Made by a program: the position numbers and the translations under genes | Source of the DNA: Acidithiobacillus sulfuriphilus | GTDB taxonomy: Bacteria > Pseudomonadota > Gammaproteobacteria > Acidithiobacillales > Acidithiobacillaceae | Reading direction: 5' to 3' | DNA length: 32,487 nucleotides | NCBI RefSeq assembly: GCF_003721225.1 | Contig: NZ_RIZI01000172.1 | Coordinates: 1-32,487, forward strand | Shown: one piece after another, positions 24,514-32,475 of the stretch | How positions within the stretch are numbered: position 1 is the stretch's first letter | Layout of the letters: the number at the start of each line of letters is the position of its first letter | The notes under the pieces: model-generated | Database searches by the model: none | What the model saw: only the letters and a program-made list of their open reading frames with translations | Told to the model about the DNA's origin: nothing

Positions 24514-25266
24514 TCAGACCTTGACCCGCACCGGCTGGGGCTGGCCTTGGGGCAGCAAGGCCGGGACAGTTCCCGCCTTGCGCTTGCGCCGCTGCGGCCG
24601 CTGCTTGTCGGCAAAGACATCCTGATAGGCCACATAGACCACCGGCGGGCCGAATATCCAGACCAGCAGCGCCAGCCATGCCTGGGAGATGTCGGGCAGC
24701 AGCACGCCGCTGATCATCAGCCCACCCCACAAGGCGATGAGGGGATCGCGCAACTCCGGCTTGAAGGCCAAGGCCAAGGTGGTTTCCAGTTCCGATTCCA
24801 GCCAGCCATGGCCCTTGTGCAAGGCCAGGGCCACCCCGAAAAAGGCCGGTGCGAACCAGTAGTACGGCGTCTCGGCCAGATCCGAAAAACGCTCCCCGAA
24901 ACCGAACCACCAGTCCCAGAATCCATGGGGGATGCCATTGTCCCAGGGCATTTGGATGCCTGACAGGACGGCCCCCATCAATACCAGCTCCTGGCCGAAG
25001 AGGAAGATCATGCCAAAAACGGCGAGGACCATTCCCCATAGCACCGCCACCGCCAGGGCATGGCGCGTTTGCTCCCAGGTGTAAGATTCCCCGGCACAGC
25101 GTCCCGCCAGGCGCAGGCCGGCGAGGAGGCCCAGGGGAGCCAGCGCCTCCATCAGCCAGGCGGGGAAAGGGATGGCGGCAAGGGCCGCGGCGCCGCCGGC
25201 AAAGGCCAGCCAACGCCCCGGACGCACCGCCACCAGTTCGGCGCCGCCCTCCAGCCACGACCCCAT
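24514..25266 (-). CDS. Unknown polytopic membrane protein
   Basis: A 250-residue protein with about six hydrophobic segments: near residues 18-32, 33-46, 65-95 (LAVAVLWGMVLAVFGMIFLFG), 140-155 (WFAPAFFGVALAL), 185-200 and 205-225 (AWLALLVWIFGPPVVYVAYQ). Between segments 3 and 4 is an aromatic stretch, GIPHGFWDWWFGFGERF. The C-terminus is a short basic and Pro/Gln-rich tail (KQRPQRRKRKAG). I do not recognise a family. The start at ATG 25266 has no clear ribosome site; in-frame TTG and GTG codons a little upstream are possible. It is a single gene; the 275 bases upstream contain one small hairpin (CCCACTC/GAGTGGG at 25392-25412) and nothing else I can name. Confidence 0.65.
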   Translation of the reverse strand: MGSWLEGGAELVAVRPGRWLAFAGGAAALAAIPFPAWLMEALAPLGLLAGLRLAGRCAGESYTWEQTRHALAVAVLWGMVLAVFGMIFLFGQELVLMGAVLSGIQMPWDNGIPHGFWDWWFGFGERFSDLAETPYYWFAPAFFGVALALHKGHGWLESELETTLALAFKPELRDPLIALWGGLMISGVLLPDISQAWLALLVWIFGPPVVYVAYQDVFADKQRPQRRKRKAGTVPALLPQGQPQPVRVKV

Positions 25267-25541
25267 GCGATTCAACCAGCGCCAACCCACTTCTGCACCC
25301 CCTCGGCGCCCTGCGCAATACCCATTTGCCCCAACCACTCGCCCCAACGATCTCCGCCTCCGGAAGAGGGCATCCCGACCCACCTCCCCATCCCACTCAA
25401 TACAAGAGTGGGCATCTGCCTCCTCCACCTATGGTTCCCGGTTGCCCCGGCGGGAAGGCGCAGACCCCACGATCCGCTCCTCACACAGCACCAGTTTAGT
25501 GGAGGGCGGGCGGCAGGACAAATAACCGGGGCGGACGGGGC

Positions 25542-26378
25542 TCAGCGCAAATGGCGGGCATGAAAGGCCAGATGCTCGCCCACAAAGCTGGCAATGAAGT
25601 AATAGCTGTGGTCGTAGCCTTCCTGCCAGCGCAGGGTGACTTTATTCCCCACTTCCGCCTCCAGCCAGCGGGTCTTCAATTCCGTCTCCAGAAAAGGGTC
25701 CTGCAGGCCCTGATCGATGAGAATGGGCAAGGACGCCTTTTGCTCCCGCAATAAGGCCACACTGTCGTAGGCCCGCCAAACCATTTCATCCCCACCCAGA
25801 TAGCGGGAGAAGGCCTTCTGGCCCCAGGGACTGCGGCTGGGTGCGCACACCGGCGCGAAGGCGGAAACGGAGCGATACCGCCCCGGGTTGCGCAAGGCGC
25901 AGACCAGGGCGCCGTGACCGCCCATGGAGTGACCGAAGATGGATTCCCGCTGCGGATCCACGGGAAAATGGCGCGCCACCAGCGCCGGTAGCTCTTCCGT
26001 CACATAACGATACATCTGATAGTGGGCAGACCAGGGCGCCGCGGTGGCATCCACATAAAAACCCGCTCCGCTGCCAAAATCCCAGTCCTCGTCCTCACCC
26101 GGCGTGCCCGTGGCGCGCGGACTGGTATCGGGTGCCACCAGGAGGATGCCGTGTTCCGCCGCGTAACGCTGGGCGCCGGCCTTGATCATGAAGGTCTCTT
26201 CCGTACAGGTCAGCCCGGCCAAAAAATAGAGCACCGGCAGCGAACCCTGGGCCGCCTGGGGCGGCAGGTAGATGGAGAAAGACATGGGTGCTGCGCAGGA
26301 CTGGGAGGCATGCCTATAGCGGCGTACCCGGCCGCCGAAAGCGGCGTGTTCCTCCAGCAACTCCAGATCCTCGCTCAT
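25542..26378 (-). CDS. fghA: S-formylglutathione hydrolase
   Basis: A 278-residue esterase-D-type hydrolase that splits S-formylglutathione into formate and glutathione, the second step of glutathione-dependent formaldehyde oxidation. The oxyanion region PVLYFLAGLTCTEETFM, the stretch DTSPRATGTPGEDEDWDFG, the nucleophile elbow FGHSMGGHGAL (Ser near residue 151), LIDQGLQDPFL with the acid, and YDHSYYF with the His make the complete family set. ATG 26378 is supported by GAGG seven bases upstream; a GTG two codons earlier is possible. It lies nine bases after the dehydrogenase gene, as in frm operons. It is the third and last gene of its operon. Confidence 0.97.
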   Translation of the reverse strand: MSEDLELLEEHAAFGGRVRRYRHASQSCAAPMSFSIYLPPQAAQGSLPVLYFLAGLTCTEETFMIKAGAQRYAAEHGILLVAPDTSPRATGTPGEDEDWDFGSGAGFYVDATAAPWSAHYQMYRYVTEELPALVARHFPVDPQRESIFGHSMGGHGALVCALRNPGRYRSVSAFAPVCAPSRSPWGQKAFSRYLGGDEMVWRAYDSVALLREQKASLPILIDQGLQDPFLETELKTRWLEAEVGNKVTLRWQEGYDHSYYFIASFVGEHLAFHARHLR

Positions 26379-26387
26379 GGCCACCCC

Positions 26388-27497
26388 TCAGAAGGTCAGG
26401 ACGGTACGAATGGATTCTCCCCGGTGCATCAGATCAAAGGCCTCATTGATCTGCGCCACCGGCAGGGTATGGGTGATCATCTCATCGATGTGGATCTTGC
26501 CTTCCATGTACCAGTCCACGATCTTGGGGACATCGCTGCGCCCCTTGGCGCCGCCAAAGGCCGATCCGCGCCAGTTGCGCCCGGTCACCAGTTGAAATGG
26601 GCGCGTGCGGATCTCCTGGCCGGCGCCGGCGACGCCGATGATGACGCTGGTGCCCCAGCCCTTGTGGCAGCATTCCAGGGCCTGACGCATGAGATCCACG
26701 TTGCCGATGCATTCAAAGCTGTAATCCGCCCCGCCCTTGGTCAGGTTTACCAGGTAGGGGACCAGATCCCCCTCGACTTCCTTGGGATTGACGAAATGGG
26801 TCATGCCGAACTGCTCCGCCAGGGGTCGCTTGGCCGGATTGATGTCCACCCCCACAATCATGTCCGCGCCGCTCATGCGCGCCCCCTGAATGACATTGAG
26901 ACCGATGCCGCCCAAACCGAAGACCACCACCTTGTCCCCCGGCCGCACCTTGGCCGTATTGATCACCGCGCCAATGCCGGTGGTCACGCCGCAGCCGATA
27001 TAACAGACCTTGTCGAAGGGCGCATCCGCACGGATCTTGGCCAGGGCGATCTCCGGCACCACGGTATAATTGGCAAAGGTGGAGGTGCCCATGTAGTGGA
27101 ACAGGGGCTGGCCCTGGAAGGAGAAACGGCTGCTGCCGTCGGGCATCACGCCCCGGCCCTGGGTTTCGCGCACCGCCTGGCAAAGATTGGTCTTGCCGCT
27201 GGTACAGTATTCGCACTCCCGGCATTCGGGTACATAGAGGGGGATCACGTGGTCGCCGGGCTTCAGGGAACGTACCCCGGCGCCCACTTCCACCACGACC
27301 CCCGCCCCTTCATGACCGAGAATGGTGGGGAAAAGCCCTTCCGGGTCCATCCCCGAGAGGGTATAGGCATCGGTGTGACAGACACCGGTGGCCTTGATCT
27401 CCACCAGCACCTCTCCGGCGCGGGGTCCTTCCAGTTGGACGGTTTCCATTGACAGGGGTTGATTAGCGCCAAAGGCGACGGCGGCACGGACGTCCAT
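26388..27497 (-). CDS. frmA: S-(hydroxymethyl)glutathione dehydrogenase (class III alcohol dehydrogenase)
   Basis: A 369-residue zinc enzyme that oxidises S-hydroxymethylglutathione, formed spontaneously from formaldehyde and glutathione, to S-formylglutathione with NAD+. It may also reduce nitrosoglutathione. Catalytic zinc ligands are Cys40 (GVCHTD), His62-Glu63 (GHEGAG) and the later CYIGCG; structural zinc is held by Cys92, Cys95, Cys98 and Cys106 (CRECEYC, then NLC). GLGGIGLNV binds the cofactor. The sequence is close to textbook class III enzymes through [22 protein letters not shown] precedes the ATG. It lies between the iron-type dehydrogenase and fghA. The CsoR-type repressor FrmR is not seen here. 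Confidence 0.97.
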   Translation of the reverse strand: MDVRAAVAFGANQPLSMETVQLEGPRAGEVLVEIKATGVCHTDAYTLSGMDPEGLFPTILGHEGAGVVVEVGAGVRSLKPGDHVIPLYVPECRECEYCTSGKTNLCQAVRETQGRGVMPDGSSRFSFQGQPLFHYMGTSTFANYTVVPEIALAKIRADAPFDKVCYIGCGVTTGIGAVINTAKVRPGDKVVVFGLGGIGLNVIQGARMSGADMIVGVDINPAKRPLAEQFGMTHFVNPKEVEGDLVPYLVNLTKGGADYSFECIGNVDLMRQALECCHKGWGTSVIIGVAGAGQEIRTRPFQLVTGRNWRGSAFGGAKGRSDVPKIVDWYMEGKIHIDEMITHTLPVAQINEAFDLMHRGESIRTVLTF

Positions 27498-27576
27498 AAA
27501 ATCTCCTCGGGTAGATGTTCAGGGAAAACCGGGCAGGATCAAGCCTGCCCGGTCAGTAAGCAGGGCCAGGCGTCCT

Positions 27577-28728
27577 TCAGGCGCAGAGCTCCAGGATCTC
27601 GCGGCTGCGCTCCGGTGTGATGTCGCCGCGCTCCCCGAGCTTGACCATGCCATGTTTCTCCAGTTGCGCCACCAGGGCGGGAATGGCCTCCGGAGCGATG
27701 CCATAATCCCCCAAGCGGGTCCTGACGCCCAGGGATTCGAAGAAGGCCCGGGTCTTGGCAATGGCCTGATCAATGGTGGTATCGTCTTCCCCAGTGATAC
27801 CCCAGACCCTGCGCCCGTACTGGATGAGTTTGTCGCGCTTGGCGCCGCGCTGGCGCTGCATGGTGGCAGGCAGGACCACGGCCAGGGTCTGCGCATGGTC
27901 CAGACCATGCAGGGCGGTGATCTCGTGACCGATCATGTGCGTCGCCCAATCTTGGGGCACGCCGGCGCCAATGAGGCCGTTGAGGGCCATGGTGGCGCAC
28001 CACATCATGTTGGATCGCGCATCAACATCCTGGGGATGCTCCAGCGTCTTCGGACCCTCCTCGATGAGGGTCTGCAGGATGCCTTCGGCAAAGCGATCCT
28101 GCAAAGGGGCGTTGACGGGATAGGTCAGGTACTGCTCCATGGTATGGGTAAAGGCATCCACCACCCCATTGGCGATCTGCCTCGCCGGCAGAGTGAAGGT
28201 AGTGGTCGGGTCCAGCACCGAGAAACGCGGATAAACGAGGGGACTGCTGAAGGGCAGCTTTTCATGGGTCGATTCGCGCGTCACCACGGCAAAGGCGTTC
28301 ATCTCCGAACCCGTCGCCGGCAGGGTGAGGACGGTACCCAGGGGCAGGGCCCGCTGCACCGGGGCGTGATCGGCCAGGATGGCCCAGGCGTCTCCTTCAT
28401 GATAAAAGGCCGCGGCGATGAACTTGCTGCCATCGATGACCGAACCGCCCCCTACCGCGAGGATGAAATCCACCTGTTCCGCCCGGGCCAGATCCACCGC
28501 GCGCATCAGGGTCTCGAAGCGCGGATTAGGCTCGATGCCGCCAAATTCCACTACCCCGTGTCCGGATGTGGCGGCCTTGACCTGAGCATATACGCCGTTA
28601 CGGTGAATGCTGCCGCCGCCGTAGGTAAGCAGGATCTTGGCGGAGGAGGGTAACTCTGCTTTCAGCGCGGCAATCTGGCCTTGGCCGAAGAGGATTTTGG
28701 TGGGGTTGTAAAAGGTGAAATTCTGCAT
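27577..28728 (-). CDS. yqhD: Iron-containing alcohol dehydrogenase/aldehyde reductase (YqhD type)
   Basis: A 383-residue group III alcohol dehydrogenase. The N-terminus NFTFYNPTKILFGQGQI and the NAD(P) loop AVGGGSVIDGSKFIAAA are typical of YqhD/butanol dehydrogenase proteins; LPATGSEMNAFAV, the metal-binding DAFTHTMEQYLTYP and HMIGHEITALHGLDHAQTLAV complete the site. YqhD is an NADPH-dependent reductase of short and toxic aldehydes, so it could reduce aldehydes or feed an alcohol into the formaldehyde pathway encoded after it. GGAGG four bases upstream supports ATG 28728; an in-frame ATG at 28800 lacks a ribosome site. It is the first gene of the operon, under the promoter at 28948-28976, with an untranslated leader of over 200 bases. 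Confidence 0.92.
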   Translation of the reverse strand: MQNFTFYNPTKILFGQGQIAALKAELPSSAKILLTYGGGSIHRNGVYAQVKAATSGHGVVEFGGIEPNPRFETLMRAVDLARAEQVDFILAVGGGSVIDGSKFIAAAFYHEGDAWAILADHAPVQRALPLGTVLTLPATGSEMNAFAVVTRESTHEKLPFSSPLVYPRFSVLDPTTTFTLPARQIANGVVDAFTHTMEQYLTYPVNAPLQDRFAEGILQTLIEEGPKTLEHPQDVDARSNMMWCATMALNGLIGAGVPQDWATHMIGHEITALHGLDHAQTLAVVLPATMQRQRGAKRDKLIQYGRRVWGITGEDDTTIDQAIAKTRAFFESLGVRTRLGDYGIAPEAIPALVAQLEKHGMVKLGERGDITPERSREILELCA

Positions 28729-28883
28729 GTAGCCTCCTGGAATCTGCAGCAGTGGGATAAGCTCACGATCCAGGAGTACCCTGAATCGGAGGACATCCAT
28801 AAATATGAAAACAGCGGTTGGCAGAGGTGTTTTGCCGCAGCTTCGGTCCGAGCCGTTGTTGTTCTAGGCGAAATCCCGCACCC

Positions 28884-28898
28884 GGCAGGCGACCTGCC
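28884..28898 (-). promoter_or_regulatory. Hairpin in the leader of the yqhD-frmA-fghA operon
   Basis: GGCAGG-CGA-CCTGCC is a perfect six-base stem with three-base loop, flanked by two CCCGCA copies. It lies about 50 bases after the likely transcript start and 155 bases before the first start codon. There is no T tract, so it is not an ordinary terminator; it may be a leader structure or simply GC-rich spacing. Confidence 0.35.
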
Positions 28899-28947
28899 TG
28901 AGCCCGCAGGGTGAGTTCTCGCCAGCCAGCGGAATGAATTGGTTTTT

Positions 28948-28976
28948 AGTATATACCAACCGGTCGGTTCTTGCAA
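28948..28976 (-). promoter_or_regulatory. Promoter with operator for the yqhD-frmA-fghA operon
   Basis: On the minus strand TTGCAA (28971-28976) and TATACT (28948-28953) form a sigma70-type promoter with an exact 17-base spacer. The spacer holds AACCGACCGGTT, with a half-symmetric centre, and the 14-mer ACCGGTTGGTATAT (28951-28964) that recurs with one change at the formate dehydrogenase promoter. A repressor bound here would block RNA polymerase. The motif style suits a TetR-family regulator; none is encoded in the window. Confidence 0.7.
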
Positions 28977-28991
28977 AAGCGGGAGATCCCC

Positions 28992-29834
28992 TCACCGCCA
29001 AAGATCTTCAGCGACCTCGCTCTCTGTCACGATGCGCTCGCCATGGGCATAAATGCTCATGCGCCCTTCCCGCGCATAGCCGATGACCGTCACATGGTGG
29101 CTTTCGGCCACCCGGATGGCCATGCTGCTCACCCCGGAAATGGCGACAATCACCGGGACCCGCAGGCTCAGGGCCTTTTGCACGATCTCGAAGGTCAGAC
29201 GGGAAGACACACCCAGCAGTTCCAGGCGCGCAAGACCCCAACCCTGGCGCACGGCTACCCCCACTGTCTTGTCCACCGCATTGTGACGACCGATATCCTC
29301 GCGCACAACCATCCCGTCGCTCCCGGCGAGAATCGCCGCATGGGCGGTGCCGGTACTGTGATTCAGCCACTGGCACGCCTGCATCTGACCGAGAAGGGCA
29401 TGGACCCGGCTCGCGGTAAGGCAGACCCTGGAATCCGGCAACGGCGCATGGCGCAGCAGCCCATCGAAGCATGGCGTGCCACAAAGGCCGCAACCGCTGC
29501 CCCCCACCACGCAACGCGCCTTCCTGTGGGCCACTTCCGCCGCCCCATCGGCCAGTTGCACATAGACCGCATAGCCCTCAGCGGTCGCTACCGTCTCCCA
29601 GGCCAGGACGTCCCTTGCGGCGCGGATGATGCCTTCGGTGTAGAGAAAACCGAAAACGAAGTCGTCCACATAGTCCGGCGTTACCATCATCACCGCGTAG
29701 GCATTGCCATTGATCACCACCGACAGCGGGGCCTCCTCCAAAATGGGGTCCTCGCGCTGAAAGACCTCGCTATCGCCCTGGCGGACAATGGCGGGACACC
29801 AGCCTACTTGTCCGCTGCATGCATCTGTGCGCAT
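28992..29834 (-). CDS. fdhD: Formate dehydrogenase accessory sulfurtransferase FdhD
   Basis: A 280-residue FdhD, which passes sulfur from a cysteine desulfurase to the molybdenum cofactor before insertion into formate dehydrogenase. Motifs: EEAPLSVVINGNAYAVMMVTP split at the start, FVFGFLYTEGII, the CGLCG loop (GSGCGLCGTPCF) with the sulfur-carrying cysteines, FNHSTG-like LNHSTGTAHAA, REDIGRHNAVDK, and SRLTFEIVQKAL. The start ATG 29834 follows AAAGG at four bases and overlaps the upstream small gene by 31 bases. It is the last gene of the formate dehydrogenase operon. Its stop is 15 bases from the yqhD promoter region. Confidence 0.96.
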   Translation of the reverse strand: MRTDACSGQVGWCPAIVRQGDSEVFQREDPILEEAPLSVVINGNAYAVMMVTPDYVDDFVFGFLYTEGIIRAARDVLAWETVATAEGYAVYVQLADGAAEVAHRKARCVVGGSGCGLCGTPCFDGLLRHAPLPDSRVCLTASRVHALLGQMQACQWLNHSTGTAHAAILAGSDGMVVREDIGRHNAVDKTVGVAVRQGWGLARLELLGVSSRLTFEIVQKALSLRVPVIVAISGVSSMAIRVAESHHVTVIGYAREGRMSIYAHGERIVTESEVAEDLWR

Positions 29835-30064
29835 AACACCTTTCCCTTGTCCGTGAGCCGAATGACGGGACGTCCTCCCTGCTCCTCCTGACAGATATAG
29901 TCCAGACCACCCAGCATCTCCGAGCGCCCCAGAAACAGCAGAAGTCGTTCCATCTGACTGCGCCGGATACCCAGCGCCTTGTTGGCCCTGGCCAGAGATA
30001 GAGGATCTTCGGCGCAGAGCTGCTGCAGCAGGGCAATGACCAGGTCGTCAATCTGCGTGTCCAT
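29804..30064 (-). CDS. Small winged-helix-like protein in the formate dehydrogenase operon
   Basis: An 86-residue protein: DDLVIALLQQLCAEDPLSL, then ARANKALGIRRSQMERLLLFLG as a possible helix-turn-helix, LGGLDYICQE and a beta wing (GRPVIRLTDKGKVLCAQM). This resembles a MarR/ArsR-like winged helix without its dimerisation helices. Its position between the dehydrogenase and fdhD suggests a role in maturation or control of the enzyme. It overlaps fdhD by 31 bases. The start is uncertain: ATG 30064, ATG 30085 and GTG 30100 are all in frame, none with a good ribosome site, so coupling to the upstream gene is likely. Confidence 0.75.
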   Translation of the reverse strand: MDTQIDDLVIALLQQLCAEDPLSLARANKALGIRRSQMERLLLFLGRSEMLGGLDYICQEEQGGRPVIRLTDKGKVLCAQMHAADK

Positions 30065-30104
30065 TGCTGGACCCGGCTCATCCATGCCTGGTTTATCCAC
30101 CGGG

Positions 30105-32357
30105 CTACGCTGCGGCCAGAGTCACAGCGATGGATTTGGAAGTTGGCGTGTGGGCACGATCGTCATGGCTGGACAAAGGCACCAGCACGTTCAGCTCGGG
30201 ATAATAGCCGGCCAAGCAACCTTGCGGGATGTCATAGGCCACCAGCATAAAGCCCATGGCCTGCCGCTCACCGTCGGTCCAGTGCGAGGTGATATTGACC
30301 TGATCACCGGCCTGGAAACCCATATCCTGCATATCCGCCGCATTCATAAAACAGACCTTCCGAATACCGGAAACACCCCGGTAACGGTCGTCAAAACCAT
30401 AAATCGTCGTATTGTACTGGTCATGGCTGCGGATACTCATCAGGGTAAAAACCCGCTTGTCCGTCTGCGGCGCAAAACGCTCGGCCCGCAAGGCGCCCAA
30501 ATCATGGGCAAGAAAATTCGCCTTGCCCGTAGCCGTCGGCCAAATCCGCGAACGCGGCGGCAGGTGCAGGTGGAAGCCTCGCGGCCGGTGCACCCGCTGG
30601 TTGAAATCCTCGAAACCGTCCACCACCCGGGCAATGCGGTCGCGAATCCGGTCGTAATCGGCAATGAGATCCAGCCACGGCGTCCGGCTCCCGGGCAGGG
30701 TCGCTACGGCCAGATGAGCCACGATGGCGCACTCGGACATCAAATGGGGCGAGGCCGGCTCCTTCATGCCTTGGGAGATGTGTACCATGCTCATGGAGTC
30801 TTCCACGGTCACGCCCTGCGGATTGCCATTTTGAATGTCGATCTCGGTGCGGCCCAGGCAGGGCAGAATGAGCGCCTCCTTGCCATGGACGATATGGGAA
30901 CGATTGAGTTTGGTGGTGACATGGACGGTCAGATCACACTGGCGCAGGGCCGCGTGGGCCTTGGCCGTATCCGGCGTGGCGTTGGCGAAGTTGCCACCCA
31001 TGCCAAAAAAGACCCGGGCCCGGCCATCGAGCATGGCGGCAATGCTGGCCACCACGTCGAAGCCATGTTTCTGCGGCGGATTGAAGCCGAACTCCGCGCC
31101 CAGCTTGTGCAGGAATGCCGGCGACGGTTGCTCGTAGATGCCCATGGTGCGGTCGCCCTGGACGTTGCTGTGTCCGCGAATGGGCGCCGCGCCGGCGCCT
31201 GGTTTACCCATGTTGCCTTTCAAGAGCAGCATGTTGATCAGCATCTGAATGGTGGCCACGGCATGCTTGTGCTGGGTAATGCCCATGCCCCAGGTGACGA
31301 TGGCAGACCGCCCGCGCTCATAAATCCGCCCGATTTCCTGGAAGTCTGCGCGACTGAGCCCGCTCATTTCCTCGATCTGTGCCCAGGGGGTGTTCAGCAC
31401 CGAGTCGCGGAAGGCCGCAAAGCCATGGGTATGCTCGGCTATGAATGCCGCATCTGGCGTACCCTCTTCCAGAATCCACCGCGAAATCCCCAGGGCAATG
31501 GCCAGATCGCCGCCAATTTTCGGCTGATAGTAATGGCTGGCAATCTGCGCGCCATGATTGGTCAACATCTCCACCGGATCCTGGGGATTGGCGAAACGCT
31601 CCAGGCCACGCTCGCGCAAAGGGTTGAAAACGAGAATCTGACAACCGCGCTTGGCCGCTTGCCGCAAGGTGCCCAGCATGCGCGGATGATTGGTGCCGGG
31701 ATTGTGCCCAAAGAGCAGCAGGGTATCGGCGTGATCAAAATCCTCCAGGGTCACCGTGCCCTTGCCGATACCGATGGACTCCGGCATGCCCAGGCTGGTG
31801 GGTTCGTGACACATATTGGAACAGTCTGGCATGTTGTTGGTACCAAACTCCCGGACGAAGAGCTGATACAAAAAAGCCGCCTCGTTGGAGGTGCGTCCGG
31901 AGGTGTAAAAAATCGCCTCATCCGGCGAAGCCAGCCCGCGCAAATGCTCGGCAATGCGGGCAAAGGCCGCTTCCCAGCCAATAGGTCGGTAGTGATCACT
32001 CTCCGGGTCATAGACCATCGGCTCCGTGAGCCGCCCCTGATCTTCCAGAAAACAATCATCCTGTTTGGCCAAGTACGAAACCGCATGAGCGGCAAAAAAG
32101 TCTCGGGTCACCCGCTTGCTGGTCGCCTCGGCGGCCACCGCCTTGGCCCCGTTCTCACAAAACTCGAAGGTGGAATGGGCATCGGGCTCGGGCCAGGCGC
32201 AACCGGGGCAATCAAAGCCCTCGGCCTGATTGGACTTGAGCAGGAGGGCCGTGCCTGCGGCGACGATCCCCTCATGACGCAGGTGCTGCAGGGTAGCCCG
32301 CAGGGCGCCCCAGCCCCCCGCCGGTTGGGTATAGTGTTTGATCTTGACATCGGCCAT
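30105..32357 (-). CDS. YdeP/FdhF-family molybdopterin oxidoreductase, probable formate dehydrogenase
   Basis: A 750-residue soluble molybdopterin enzyme of the FdhF/YdeP group. Cys50, Cys53 and Cys67 (CPGC, then FEFC) are the iron-sulfur ligand candidates. SGRTSNEAAFLYQ and NNMPDCSNMCHEPTSLGM follow; Cys183 in NMCHEP aligns with the selenocysteine of E. coli FdhF, so it is a Cys enzyme and no UGA-Sec is needed. LLLFGHNPGTNHPRM and KGNMGKPGAGAAPIRGHSNVQG are cofactor-binding motifs, and the C-terminal molydopterin dinucleotide domain ends after FTLMSIRSHDQYNTTIYG. FdhD in the same operon supports a formate dehydrogenase role; YdeP itself is tied to acid resistance in E. coli, so another substrate cannot be excluded. 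AAGGAG seven bases upstream fixes ATG 32357. No membrane or Tat signal is seen, so electrons go to a soluble acceptor. Confidence 0.9.
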   Translation of the reverse strand: MADVKIKHYTQPAGGWGALRATLQHLRHEGIVAAGTALLLKSNQAEGFDCPGCAWPEPDAHSTFEFCENGAKAVAAEATSKRVTRDFFAAHAVSYLAKQDDCFLEDQGRLTEPMVYDPESDHYRPIGWEAAFARIAEHLRGLASPDEAIFYTSGRTSNEAAFLYQLFVREFGTNNMPDCSNMCHEPTSLGMPESIGIGKGTVTLEDFDHADTLLLFGHNPGTNHPRMLGTLRQAAKRGCQILVFNPLRERGLERFANPQDPVEMLTNHGAQIASHYYQPKIGGDLAIALGISRWILEEGTPDAAFIAEHTHGFAAFRDSVLNTPWAQIEEMSGLSRADFQEIGRIYERGRSAIVTWGMGITQHKHAVATIQMLINMLLLKGNMGKPGAGAAPIRGHSNVQGDRTMGIYEQPSPAFLHKLGAEFGFNPPQKHGFDVVASIAAMLDGRARVFFGMGGNFANATPDTAKAHAALRQCDLTVHVTTKLNRSHIVHGKEALILPCLGRTEIDIQNGNPQGVTVEDSMSMVHISQGMKEPASPHLMSECAIVAHLAVATLPGSRTPWLDLIADYDRIRDRIARVVDGFEDFNQRVHRPRGFHLHLPPRSRIWPTATGKANFLAHDLGALRAERFAPQTDKRVFTLMSIRSHDQYNTTIYGFDDRYRGVSGIRKVCFMNAADMQDMGFQAGDQVNITSHWTDGERQAMGFMLVAYDIPQGCLAGYYPELNVLVPLSSHDDRAHTPTSKSIAVTLAAA

Positions 32358-32434
32358 GGTGGCGCTCCTTGCGTGAATGCGGTACAGGAAGGCATTGCGG
32401 CGCCGGAAATGGCGGGAATCCATCCGTCAGCACT

Positions 32435-32462
32435 AATATACCGACCGGTACGTTTGTATAAA
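32435..32462 (-). promoter_or_regulatory. Promoter with operator for the formate dehydrogenase operon
   Basis: On the minus strand TTTATA (32457-32462) and TATATT (32435-32440) are spaced by 16 bases. The spacer and -10 carry ACCGGTCGGTATAT (32436-32449), identical at 13 of 14 positions to the motif in the yqhD promoter and in nearly the same place. Outer arms TATAC and GTATA (32437-32441 and 32456-32460) add an inverted repeat. Transcript start is expected near 32428, about 70 bases before the ATG. Confidence 0.65.
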
Positions 32463-32475
32463 GCATAAATGCTTT
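32460..32475. promoter_or_regulatory. Inverted repeat upstream of the formate dehydrogenase promoter
   Basis: AAAGCAT-AA-ATGCTTT has perfect seven-base arms and overlaps the upstream edge of the -35 box. It may be a second regulator's site, such as an activator, or part of a divergent promoter for a gene beyond the window end. Confidence 0.35.

Noticed and set aside
26022..27452. 476-residue open frame on the plus strand opposite frmA and fghA
   Set aside because: Antisense shadow of two confident enzymes, with no recognisable motifs.
28729..28800. Longer yqhD start at ATG 28800
   Set aside because: No ribosome site there, while GGAGG stands four bases before ATG 28728, which gives the normal family N-terminus.
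31791..31830. Selenocysteine codon in the formate dehydrogenase
   Set aside because: The Mo-ligand position is a normal Cys codon (NMCHEP) and no in-frame UGA interrupts the gene.
29979..32468. 829-residue open frame on the plus strand opposite the formate dehydrogenase operon
   Set aside because: It mirrors a clear molybdopterin enzyme; long antisense frames are expected in GC-rich genes. It has no family motifs.
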